Assembly (NCBI GenBank): GCA_963823435.1
Contig: CAWGLN010000009.1
Span: 154,487 to 218,486 of the forward strand
DNA from: CAKZML01 sp963823435
Lineage (GTDB): Bacteria; Pseudomonadota; Gammaproteobacteria; Steroidobacterales; BM003
DNA length: 64,000 nucleotides
Direction of reading: 5' to 3'
The position numbers were made by a program, and so were the translations under genes. This document shows, one piece after another, positions 46,902 to 54,780 of the stretch. How positions within the stretch are numbered: position 1 is the stretch's first letter; every line of letters starts with the position of its first letter. Below the pieces are notes generated by a model. It was not told the DNA's origin. It worked only from the letters and a program-made list of their open reading frames with translations, and made no database searches.

Positions 46902-49607
46902 TTACTCAAAGACCAGCAGCATTTTCACCATGTCCGTGGAATCGGGGTCCATGCTTATGGAAAACCCAAGCTCCCTCGCCAGCCGAATCATGTTGCTGTT
47001 CTCGCGCAGGGCGACGCCATCCATGTATTTCAAACCTCGCGCCACGGCCACCTCAATCAGGTCGCGCAGCATCCTGGAAGCCAGTCCCTTGCCCTGCAAT
47101 TCATCCGCCACCACGATGGCGAATTCACAGCCCTCACCGTCAAGATTGATGTTGTAACGTGCGACGCCAAACTGCTCCTCTCCTTCCGCCGACTCGCGCA
47201 CCGCCACCAGCGCCATTTCCCGGTCGTAATCAATCTGGGTGAAACGCGACAACATGGCCGGCGTAAGTTCCTTGAGGGCATACATGAAACGCAGGAAACG
47301 CGTGCGATCACTAAGCTTGCGCATCAAATCCTGCTCGAGCTTTGCATCCTCGGGGCGTATGGGCCGGATCAGGTAACGCGTCCCATCTTCCATATCATGG
47401 TAGTGCGCCAGGGCACTGGGATAAGGATGGATTGCCATGTGGGCATACGGTCTTTGCGTGTCCTCCACCTTGCGTATCGCCACCCTGGCGTCCACCGCAA
47501 TCACCCCATGCTCGTCCACGATCAGGGGATTGATATCCATCTCCTCAATCCATGGCAGTTCACAAACCATTTCAGAGACACGCAGGATCGCGTCTTCGAT
47601 CGCGCGCTGGTTGGCTGCCGGCAGTCCGCGGAATTTGTCCAGATACCTGGCCGCCTTGGTGGAGCGAATCATTTTCCGAACCAGGTAGCGATTCAGTGGT
47701 GGCATGGCCAGTGCCTGGTCATCCAGGATCTCGACCATTGTCCCACCCAGTCCACAGCTGATTACCGGGCCGAAAACGGCATCGTTTACCACGCCCACCA
47801 TTAACTCGCGCCCGCTCTTGGAGTGCCACATGGGCTCGATCACCACCCCGTCCACCTGTGCGTCAGGCAGGGCCTTGGTCACCCTTTCCAGCATTTCGAG
47901 GTAGGCCTGGCGAACTTCGTGACCACTATTGAGGCCCAGTCTGACGCCGCCCACATCCGACTTGTGTGTGATGTCCGAGGAATAGATTTTCATCGCCACC
48001 GGGAAGCCCAGTTCCCCGGCGATCAATACCGCCTCGTGGGCTTGCCTGGCCGGTATGCTCTTGAGGATGGGCACGTGAAAACAGGCCAGCAGCGCCTTGG
48101 ATTCGGCCACGTTCAATACATTCTGACCCCGCGCCAGGGCGTCCTCAATAATGAGCTTCGCCCCCTCAATGTCAGGGGCCTTCTGTTTACTCAGCGGCTC
48201 CGGTACCTGCAGAAGTAATTTCTGGTTGGCGTGATAGGCTGCCGTCGCCGAAAATGCCAGCACCGCGTTTTCGGGCGCCCGGTAGGACGGTATGTTGTTG
48301 GCGAAAAACAGCTTGCGACTGGAGGCCACGGATTTTTCGCCCATCCAGCACGTGAACAAGGCCTTGGGGTGATTCTTTTTCAGCTCGACCACTCTTTCAG
48401 CCACCGCGAATGCCTCGGTCATGGCCTGGGGCGTCACGATGGCAAGCACGGCGTCCGCACCCGGGTCGTCCATGCAAATCCTGAGCGCTTGTTCGTAGCG
48501 CTCTGCGGAAGCATCGCCGATGACATCCACTGGATTGCCCTTGGACCAGGTTGCCGGCAACACGGCGTCCAGAGCAGACATACTCTGTGGGCTCAATTCC
48601 GCCAGCTCCAGTCCCATCTCAAGGACCTTGTCGGCGGCCATGACAGCCGGGCCTCCGCCATTAGTCACAATGCACAGGCGGCGGCCATTGGTCCTGATAC
48701 CTGAATTCAAGGTCAGGGCGGCCGCAAAAAAAGCCGCAAAACTCATCACCCTTACCGAGCCGGCGCGCTTGATCGCCGCGTCAAACACATCATCGGAGCC
48801 GACCATGGCGCCGGTATGGGAAACCGCCGCCTTAGAACCACCGTCATTTCTCCCGGACTTCATCACGATCACCGGCTTGACCCTGGCCGCGGCCCGAAGT
48901 GCGCTCATGAAACGACGTGAGTCGTGCAGTCCCTCCACGTAAAGCATGATCGAATCGGTACCCGGATCCATTACCAGGAAGTCCAGGATTTCACCAAAAT
49001 CGACATCGGCCGATATACCGGTGGAAATCACACTGGAAAAGCCCACGCCATTACTCTTGGCCCAGTCAAGAATGGCCGTACACAAGGCGCCTGATTGGGA
49101 TACCAGGGCAATTCGTCCCTTGTTTGCAGCGCCGTTGCTAAAGGTCGCGTTCAGACCAATGTCGGTACGCATTACACCCAGGCAGTTCGGCCCCAGGAAG
49201 CGCAGACCGTATTTCCTGGCCGCGGCCAGGGCGCGCTTTTCGAGCTTCACACCCTCCGGACCCGCCTCGCGGAAACCCGCGGAAATAACGATTGCTCCCC
49301 GCACGCCCAGGCGTCCGCACTCCTCAAGGATGCCCGGTACGGTCCCGGCCGGTGTAACTATCAAGGCCAGGTCCGGGGCGCTGGGCAGATCAGACACGCT
49401 GGCATAGCAGCGCCGGCCCTGGACCTTTTTGTATTGGGGATTAACCGGGTAAAGTCGCCCGCTAAAGCGAGCCTTAAGCAGGTTTTTCAAGACTACTGTG
49501 CCAAGCGAACCTTCCCGCTCGCTGGCACCGATCAGGGCAACACTGGTGGGGGCGAAAATTGAGGCAACATCGAAATCCGGTGCAAACCGGGCAGTTTTAT
49601 CGTTCAT
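46902..49607 (-). CDS. Pat-type protein lysine acetyltransferase (acyl-CoA synthetase-like + GNAT)
   Basis: A 901-residue multidomain protein. An NDP-forming acyl-CoA synthetase-like part comes first: a CoA-binding domain at about 10-140 ('ALIGASEREGSLG', 'RFLGPNCLGVM'), flavodoxin-like domains, and an ATP-grasp domain at about 480-700 ('FPVAMKIYSSDITHKSDVGG'). A GNAT domain follows at about 735-900 ('ELQGKGLASRMLRDL', 'LRENSNMIRLARELGFS'). This is the architecture of Pat/YfiQ, which acetylates lysines of enzymes such as acetyl-CoA synthetase. It is divergent from an HDAC-like gene across 70 bp. Confidence 0.92.
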   Translation of the reverse strand: MNDKTARFAPDFDVASIFAPTSVALIGASEREGSLGTVVLKNLLKARFSGRLYPVNPQYKKVQGRRCYASVSDLPSAPDLALIVTPAGTVPGILEECGRLGVRGAIVISAGFREAGPEGVKLEKRALAAARKYGLRFLGPNCLGVMRTDIGLNATFSNGAANKGRIALVSQSGALCTAILDWAKSNGVGFSSVISTGISADVDFGEILDFLVMDPGTDSIMLYVEGLHDSRRFMSALRAAARVKPVIVMKSGRNDGGSKAAVSHTGAMVGSDDVFDAAIKRAGSVRVMSFAAFFAAALTLNSGIRTNGRRLCIVTNGGGPAVMAADKVLEMGLELAELSPQSMSALDAVLPATWSKGNPVDVIGDASAERYEQALRICMDDPGADAVLAIVTPQAMTEAFAVAERVVELKKNHPKALFTCWMGEKSVASSRKLFFANNIPSYRAPENAVLAFSATAAYHANQKLLLQVPEPLSKQKAPDIEGAKLIIEDALARGQNVLNVAESKALLACFHVPILKSIPARQAHEAVLIAGELGFPVAMKIYSSDITHKSDVGGVRLGLNSGHEVRQAYLEMLERVTKALPDAQVDGVVIEPMWHSKSGRELMVGVVNDAVFGPVISCGLGGTMVEILDDQALAMPPLNRYLVRKMIRSTKAARYLDKFRGLPAANQRAIEDAILRVSEMVCELPWIEEMDINPLIVDEHGVIAVDARVAIRKVEDTQRPYAHMAIHPYPSALAHYHDMEDGTRYLIRPIRPEDAKLEQDLMRKLSDRTRFLRFMYALKELTPAMLSRFTQIDYDREMALVAVRESAEGEEQFGVARYNINLDGEGCEFAIVVADELQGKGLASRMLRDLIEVAVARGLKYMDGVALRENSNMIRLARELGFSISMDPDSTDMVKMLLVFE

Positions 49608-49677
49608 TTTTTATCTCTGGTGGCGGACGGCGCGATTATCCCATTAAACTGACCGTCATGACCTTGTGGAGAACCGA

Positions 49678-50601
49678 ATGCCCACCGCGCTAATTACACA
49701 TTCCATTTTTGCGGAACATGAAATGCTGCCCGGTCATCCGGAAAATCCTCACCGGCTAAGAGTCATTCACGAACACTTGCTCAGGCTGGGCGTATCGGAT
49801 TTCCTGCTCCATGTGGACGCGCCGATGGCCCGTAAGGAGCAGATTGAAAGGGTGCATTCCGCCCGGCATATTGAAAACCTGGCCAGCCTGTCACCCCGGC
49901 ACGGACTGGCGTTCATCGACGGAGACACGTCCATGAACCCCTCCACCCTGGAGGCGGCGTGGCGCGCCGCCGGCGGCGCCGCCCTGGCCACCGACATGGT
50001 GCTAAAGGGCGAGGCTCACAATGCTTTCTGTGCCCTGCGCCCACCCGGACACCATGCAGAGCGTCACCGGGCCATGGGTTTTTGCTTTTTCAACAATATC
50101 GCGGTGGCCGCCGCCCAGGCCCTGGAAGAGCATCATTTGGACCGGGTAGCCATACTGGACTTCGACGTTCATCACGGTAACGGAACCGAGAATATATTCC
50201 ACGAGGATGAGCGGGTTATGGTCTGCTCCATCTATCAGCACCCCTTGTATCCCTATATCAATACACCCTATTTTCCGGGACGTTTGATCAACACGCCCCT
50301 GCTCGGCGGTGCAGGCGGAGAGGAATTCCGCCGCGCAGTAAACAATATCTGGCTGCCGGAACTTGATGCCTTCCGGCCCCAACTGGTGCTGATTTCTGCC
50401 GGGTTCGATGCTCATCGTGACGATCCACTGGCCGGTCTCAACCTGCTGGACGCCGACTACGCCTGGATCACGGATGTCGCCATGGAGTTGGCGCAACGGC
50501 ACGCCGGCGGGCGTATTGTTTCCTGCCTGGAGGGTGGTTACGATCTCGGTGTGCTGTCTCGCTGTGTACCGTTGCACATAAAAAAGCTGGCCGCGCTATA
50601 G
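49678..50601 (+). CDS. Histone-deacetylase family protein (class II-like)
   Basis: A 307-residue deacetylase started at 49678, preceded by 'tggag'; a GTG four codons upstream is possible. Catalytic and zinc residues are present: 'RPPGHHAERHRAMGFCFFNN' (the HH pair), 'ILDFDVHHGNGTE' (DxH) and 'ISAGFDAHRDDPL' (second Asp). Such bacterial proteins deacetylate acetyl-lysine, acetylpolyamines or similar amides. The divergent Pat-type acetyltransferase suggests lysine acetylation as the shared theme. Confidence 0.92.
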   Translation: MPTALITHSIFAEHEMLPGHPENPHRLRVIHEHLLRLGVSDFLLHVDAPMARKEQIERVHSARHIENLASLSPRHGLAFIDGDTSMNPSTLEAAWRAAGGAALATDMVLKGEAHNAFCALRPPGHHAERHRAMGFCFFNNIAVAAAQALEEHHLDRVAILDFDVHHGNGTENIFHEDERVMVCSIYQHPLYPYINTPYFPGRLINTPLLGGAGGEEFRRAVNNIWLPELDAFRPQLVLISAGFDAHRDDPLAGLNLLDADYAWITDVAMELAQRHAGGRIVSCLEGGYDLGVLSRCVPLHIKKLAAL

Positions 50602-50617
50602 ACGCGGCCAGCTGCTT
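50585..50617. terminator. Terminator overlapping the end of the deacetylase gene
   Basis: A perfect 11-bp stem, agctggccgcg/cgcggccagct, covers the last codons and the stop of the HDAC-like gene. It has T residues after it on the plus strand and after it on the minus strand (from the 'aaaaa' run), so it can terminate both convergent genes. Confidence 0.8.
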
Positions 50618-50636
50618 TTCTCTGCGATTATCAGAC

Positions 50637-51683
50637 TCAAATTTTCGGTGCCGGCTTGCCCGGGGCAGGATGCGGCGGGGCCGGATGCGGATTGATATGA
50701 ATCTCGCGAACGCCCTTACCGTCCGGTGTCCAGTGGCTCATTTCACGCTCCGGGAGCGTGATCTCAACCTTGGTCTTTTTCTTCTTGCGTATCAGCTGCA
50801 GGGTCATCTTCTCACCGGGCTGGTAGCTGCGCAGGATGCGCGTGGCGTGGGCCGGGCTGTCCGGCGTGCGGCCATCGATTTCCAGGATCACATCGCCGTC
50901 ACGAATGTCCAGGTCCTTCTGGCCGGGGCCCCGAACCACCAGCAGACCCTTTTCGGTACCGAAATACTCACCAAGTTCCGGCGTCAGGCTGACCATTTCC
51001 ATACCGGCCCAGCGGCGGAAAAACTCAACACCGGGAGGTGCGTGAGGAGCCATGGCGTCCTCCATGACTTCAACCGTCCATTGGTTTCCACCATGAGGCC
51101 CAAACCTCACGTTCCTGCCACCGTCGGTTACAAATCCGAATGCCATGGCATCGGCCGCCTTGGTGCGAACGCTGGCCTCCTGGCTCTTGCCGTCTCTCTG
51201 GTAGACCAGTTTCACGTCCTCGCCAGGTTCAACATCGCGCATACGCTCAAGCAGCTTGCGATTGGAAGCACGGCTGGACTCTGCGGTCAAAGAAGTTTCG
51301 CCGACCTTGGTAATCACGTCTCCGGCCTTCAGGCCGGCCTGGTCAGCCGGGCCACCGGGCGTGACCCCTTCGACCATTACACCGGTGCCCGCACCACCGT
51401 CGCCGACACCGATATTGATGCCCAGCATGGCCTTGCGACCACCGGCGCGTATGTGACGGAAGACCTCGATATCAGAGTCCGTCTGTATGCCCAGTTCTGC
51501 CATTTCACGGGCCGCCTCTTCCAGTTGACGCTGGGCCTCTTCCAGCTTCATCTCGGCTTCCTGCATTTTCCGGTCCTGCTCGGCCGCCACCTTGTCCGCC
51601 TCGGCGGCTTCGGTCTGGGCTTTCGCCACCATCGGCCCTGCCATCACGGCCACGATCACGAACGTCATTAACTTGTATCTCAT
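50637..51683 (-). CDS. Periplasmic protein with two PDZ domains
   Basis: A 348-residue protein with a signal peptide ending 'MVAKAQ', then a highly charged Ala/Glu coiled-coil stretch (about residues 25-65), then PDZ domain 1 ('GVTPGGPADQAGLKAGDVIT') and a second PDZ-like domain ('GLLVVRGPGQKDLDIRDGDV'). The C-terminus is Pro/His-rich. There is no protease domain, so it probably acts as an adaptor or sensor. It lies downstream of an ECF sigma/anti-sigma pair and may belong to the same envelope-stress operon. Confidence 0.85.
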   Translation of the reverse strand: MRYKLMTFVIVAVMAGPMVAKAQTEAAEADKVAAEQDRKMQEAEMKLEEAQRQLEEAAREMAELGIQTDSDIEVFRHIRAGGRKAMLGINIGVGDGGAGTGVMVEGVTPGGPADQAGLKAGDVITKVGETSLTAESSRASNRKLLERMRDVEPGEDVKLVYQRDGKSQEASVRTKAADAMAFGFVTDGGRNVRFGPHGGNQWTVEVMEDAMAPHAPPGVEFFRRWAGMEMVSLTPELGEYFGTEKGLLVVRGPGQKDLDIRDGDVILEIDGRTPDSPAHATRILRSYQPGEKMTLQLIRKKKKTKVEITLPEREMSHWTPDGKGVREIHINPHPAPPHPAPGKPAPKI

Positions 51684-51762
51684 CTTCCAGCTCCTGTTTT
51701 TCGGTTCCTTGCGGGACCGTCAATCGGTTTCCGTCAGCCCGCCGGGGGCGGGCATGGTGTGT

Positions 51763-52443
51763 TCAAAAAGACGCGCTTTGGGCCTGTGCATAACGCACCT
51801 GCACCAGTGAATTCATCAGCCCTACCCGCTCCTTCCAGAGCTTCAACTCCTGCTCCGATGACAGCTCAGGGTCCTCGGTCATACTTAGCCGGTAGTCGAT
51901 CATGGCTACCCGGTCCTCCAATACCGATATGGTTCCTGCAGTATCGGCGCTCACCACCTGCGGCCCTGCCGGCATGGCGCTCAGGGCCCACTCCAGGTGC
52001 CGGGATTGCGCCATCAGGGTGACCAGGTCCTGCTGGTCCGGAACCGGTACGAGCCGGCCCGGGGAAGACTGGGAAACCAGCGTCGGTGTGGCGCTGCTAA
52101 TATCTGCCTGCACTTGCTGACCGGATTCACCGGGCACCTGGCCAAGCAAACCAAACAGCACTACAGCCACCGCCAGACCCGCTGCCAGCGAGCCAGCCCA
52201 GAACCAGCCGGTCAGTACCGCTCGCCCTGCAACCGGCGCAGAGGAGCTACTTGCCTTAGAGATAATCTCCCAGCTGCCCTTGGGGACCTCGAAATCCGGC
52301 AGGCGCTGCAGTCCAAACTGGACCACACACAGACGGCCCAGTTCGGCCTGGCAAACCTCGCAACCGGCCACATGCGAGACCACTTCTGCATCCTCGGCAC
52401 CTGTATTGCGAAGGTTCAGGAGTTGTTCGACGCTTGCATGCAT
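51763..52443 (-). CDS. Anti-sigma factor with zinc-finger (zf-HC2-like) domain
   Basis: About 226 residues from an ATG at 52443 preceded by a strong 'aaggagga' site. The N-terminus has 'VVSHVAGCEVCQAELGRL', the HxxxCxxC zinc motif of ZAS anti-sigma factors. One transmembrane helix follows ('WFWAGSLAAGLAVAVVLFGLL'), then a periplasmic part. It would bind and inhibit the sigma factor encoded immediately upstream. In the present sequence it is continuous in frame with the sigma factor, which is unexpected given its own ribosome binding site. Confidence 0.8.
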   Translation of the reverse strand: MHASVEQLLNLRNTGAEDAEVVSHVAGCEVCQAELGRLCVVQFGLQRLPDFEVPKGSWEIISKASSSSAPVAGRAVLTGWFWAGSLAAGLAVAVVLFGLLGQVPGESGQQVQADISSATPTLVSQSSPGRLVPVPDQQDLVTLMAQSRHLEWALSAMPAGPQVVSADTAGTISVLEDRVAMIDYRLSMTEDPELSSEQELKLWKERVGLMNSLVQVRYAQAQSASF

Positions 52444-53019
52444 GCCTGTCCTCCTTGCTCCGGTTTCAACATGGCCTGTAAGCCGCTGGTGACACCTGGC
52501 CAACTGTGACTTGGAAAAACTCACACTCTTCCCCAACATTTCCGCAATCTCCACGTGGGTATAACCTTCCACGTCGTATAACCACACTACCGACCGACCT
52601 GTCGCAGGCAGCTGGGCCAGGGCCTGCTCCAGATCCAGACCCAACCCGGTCGTCTCACTCTCCGTCGGACCTGCCCGTTCCTGGACAAGCAACTCCACCA
52701 CGCCGGGGATGCCTTCCAGGGACCGGCTGTTTCTGTGCCAGGAGGATCGCAATTGCATCAGACACTTGCTCACCGCGATTTTCCTGATCCAGACGGCCAG
52801 CGGCACCTCGCCGCGGAATCCCTGGATGCTGCCCAACACTTCAATAAACGTGTCCTGCAACACTTCCTCGGCCAGCGCAGGCTGCTGCAGCATCCGCCGG
52901 GCCAAGGTGTACACGGGTCCGCTAAACGCCCGGTACAGCGCCTCGTGGGCTTCCCGGTCACCGGCCATGGCCCTGGCAAGCAAGTCGGGAGCGACTTCTG
53001 TTTCAGTAAATCTGGACAT
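52416..53019 (-). CDS. ECF RNA polymerase sigma factor (reads through into the anti-sigma gene)
   Basis: From 53019 the frame encodes about 190 residues of an ECF sigma factor: region 2 with 'GPVYTLARRMLQQPALAEEV' and 'DTFIEVLGSIQGFRGEVPL', and region 4 with 'LPATGRSVVWLYDVEGYTHV' and 'EIAEMLGKSVSFSKSQLARC'. As sequenced the frame has no stop and runs into the anti-sigma factor. A one-base shift after 'CHQRL' would give a typical end, 'QAMLKPEQGGQACMQASNNS', with a stop at 52416 that overlaps the anti-sigma start. I consider separate overlapping genes more likely than a true fusion. Confidence 0.8.
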
Positions 53020-53177
53020 CCTGTTACCTATAGATGCGTCAGCCCGGCAAAGGGTCGCAGTCCGGGTTCAATTTTTTGCCTTTTCCGAAAATACGCCCCA
53101 GCACGTGACAGGGCCTCAATCCGCCCGCCGAGCCGCGGCCAATCTGGGCATCGTGGGTAAAATACCCTGTATTGCTG

Positions 53178-53206
53178 TTGGTTTGGCGCTGCTTGACGTC
53201 TATAAT
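53178..53206 (+). promoter_or_regulatory. Sigma-70 promoter of tRNA-Leu
   Basis: TTGGTT (53178-53183) and a perfect TATAAT (53201-53206) are spaced by 17 bp and followed by a GC-rich discriminator (ggcgcgcc). This is the pattern of growth-rate-controlled stable RNA promoters. The tRNA begins 14 bp after the -10 box. Confidence 0.75.
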
Positions 53207-53219
53207 GGCGCGCCTTGAT

Positions 53220-53305
53220 GGCGGTGTGTTGGAATTGGTAGACAAGATTGACTCAAAATCAATTGCCCTCTGGGCGTGGCGGTTCGAGTCCGCCCACCGC
53301 TACCA
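53220..53305 (+). tRNA. tRNA-Leu (anticodon CAA), CCA encoded
   Basis: An 86-nt class II tRNA. The acceptor pairs ggcggtg with caccgct (one G-U). The anticodon arm is attga-ctcaaaa-tcaat with CAA, reading UUG. The variable arm is tgccctctgggcg and the T arm ggcgg-ttcgagt-ccgcc. CCA is encoded. A promoter precedes it and a terminator follows. The effector-like gene cluster starts 125 bp downstream. Confidence 0.95.
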
Positions 53306-53311
53306 TTATTG

Positions 53312-53339
53312 AAAAAGCAGCCGGAAGGCTGCTTTTTTA
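53312..53339 (+). terminator. Rho-independent terminator of tRNA-Leu
   Basis: The stem aaagcagcc/ggctgcttt with loop 'gga' is followed by a run of T residues, 7 nt after the tRNA. Confidence 0.92.
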
Positions 53340-53429
53340 TTCTGAGGGCCCGGAGCCAAATCTCCGCTGGTAACTTGCCGCGCTTCCACAGGACTGCAGG
53401 AGGCTGCGAGACAAGCCCGCCCCAATTCG

Positions 53430-54440
53430 CTATGCCTCCGCCTCAGCCTTCGTCTGGGTGACAAGGTGCTTGGTGAAGACCGATGTTGCGTTTCCATCTA
53501 TCATCGGGAAATCGTATTTTTTCCGATTGGGTAACTTAAGCTCTTCGCGCAACCGGTTTTCCGTCAGGCGCCACCCCCTGGCCATCGCCAGACCTGTAGT
53601 CATCGCTTCCTCTTCCCAGCCATTACGTACGCATCGGCGACCATTCATCATACGCCAGGCATGAATCAGTTCATGGCCGACGACAACTGCCGGCGGAGCG
53701 GCTTCACAATCTGTCTTGGGATTATAGCTGCCGTCAGCTGCATGCATCTTAACCGCCTCGGCAATGCGAACCTGGCTGCTCACCCCTATGCCCGGTGCCA
53801 GCTTGTCATAGAAGAAAAAACACAACTTGATGTATGTGTCGTCACTCATCTTGGCAGTTCCCTGCCCCATGGCAGTCAACGCCGCCACGGACTCTCCAAC
53901 AAGTCTGGCAGCAAAATTACGTCCCTTGGTGAGGGCAGCAGGATTTGGCGGGACACCGCCGCCAATGCGGGTCAGCAGTGCATCAAGGTTTGCACCGCAC
54001 TGTGCCCAGGTTACGACGCCACCAACAATCCCCTGGGCCGGATCCGCCAGCCTGTCCTTGATTTGCTTTTGCATACCAACTTTCAGGCCCGTATCAGCGC
54101 TAATATTTGTCCGAAATGCCAGCGGAACATTCTTATGGAAGGGCCGCAGCGGCTGAATACTCCAGTTGACCTCCGATTGAATTCCGTTTGGATTGGCCTG
54201 CGCACACGGACTGTGTATTCCTGAACAAAATATCACGAGGTCATGCCCCCCGGGATTTGCCTCAATCTCAGCGACCAACGCCCGTCCCGTGCCCGTTTTG
54301 ACCAGTTGCTTGAGAGCGCTTTTGATGTTCCTTACAAACGCCTTTCCGCGTTTGGCGCCCATGTCAGTCGCGGCGCCAACATTCTGGCCCTCAATTCCCT
54401 GGATGGTAATACGGGTGCTGTACTGCTCAATTATGGCCAT
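53430..54440 (-). CDS. NleD-like M91 family zinc metallopeptidase (putative effector)
   Basis: A 336-residue protein without a signal peptide. The zinc motif HELIH is at residues 256-260 in 'VVVGHELIHAWRMMNGR', a cluster EEE at 276-278 can supply the third ligand, and 'TENRLREELKLPNRKKY' follows. This order and these motifs match the M91 peptidases such as NleD ('GHELIHAYRG', then 'EE', then 'SENALRKELGLP'). NleD is a type III effector that cleaves host MAP kinases. The N-terminal 50-110 region ('TGRALVAEI', 'HDLVIFCSG') also fits the family. It is divergent from the cyclase gene. Its secretion route and target are unknown. Confidence 0.85.
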   Translation of the reverse strand: MAIIEQYSTRITIQGIEGQNVGAATDMGAKRGKAFVRNIKSALKQLVKTGTGRALVAEIEANPGGHDLVIFCSGIHSPCAQANPNGIQSEVNWSIQPLRPFHKNVPLAFRTNISADTGLKVGMQKQIKDRLADPAQGIVGGVVTWAQCGANLDALLTRIGGGVPPNPAALTKGRNFAARLVGESVAALTAMGQGTAKMSDDTYIKLCFFFYDKLAPGIGVSSQVRIAEAVKMHAADGSYNPKTDCEAAPPAVVVGHELIHAWRMMNGRRCVRNGWEEEAMTTGLAMARGWRLTENRLREELKLPNRKKYDFPMIDGNATSVFTKHLVTQTKAEAEA

Positions 54441-54780
54441 GCTGTGTTCCTCGCTAGCCCTGACTCGCTACTCAGGTGATGATTAAGGCGATTTTTCTTA
54501 GGCTGCATATTTTCGGCGTCTCAACTGTATAGATTGAGACGGGATCAGGCTTGGTGTGCGCGGGTGCCGGCGGCTCGCAAGTCCTTGTTCTTTTCCCAGC
54601 GTCAAATCCATCATATACACGTACACGATTTGTGCAACATGGTATGTTAGATTTTTCGCGGATCAGGCGGTTACCAGTCCTTACTCGTGCGGAAACCATT
54701 TGGCAAATACCGCTGCGTACTTTTCGTGTCTAGCATATATAGTTGAACGCATTGCTCCTTCCCGGCATGGAGATAACAAC
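54441..54780. promoter_or_regulatory. Divergent control region with a 7-bp inverted repeat
   Basis: These 340 bp separate the M91 protease and cyclase genes and must hold both promoters. A perfect dyad, GTCTCAA-N9-TTGAGAC (54518-54540), lies 78 bp from the protease start. The region is AT-richer than its surroundings. Upstream in-frame starts for the cyclase exist but lack a ribosome binding site, while 'ggagataacaac' precedes the ATG at 54781. Confidence 0.5.
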
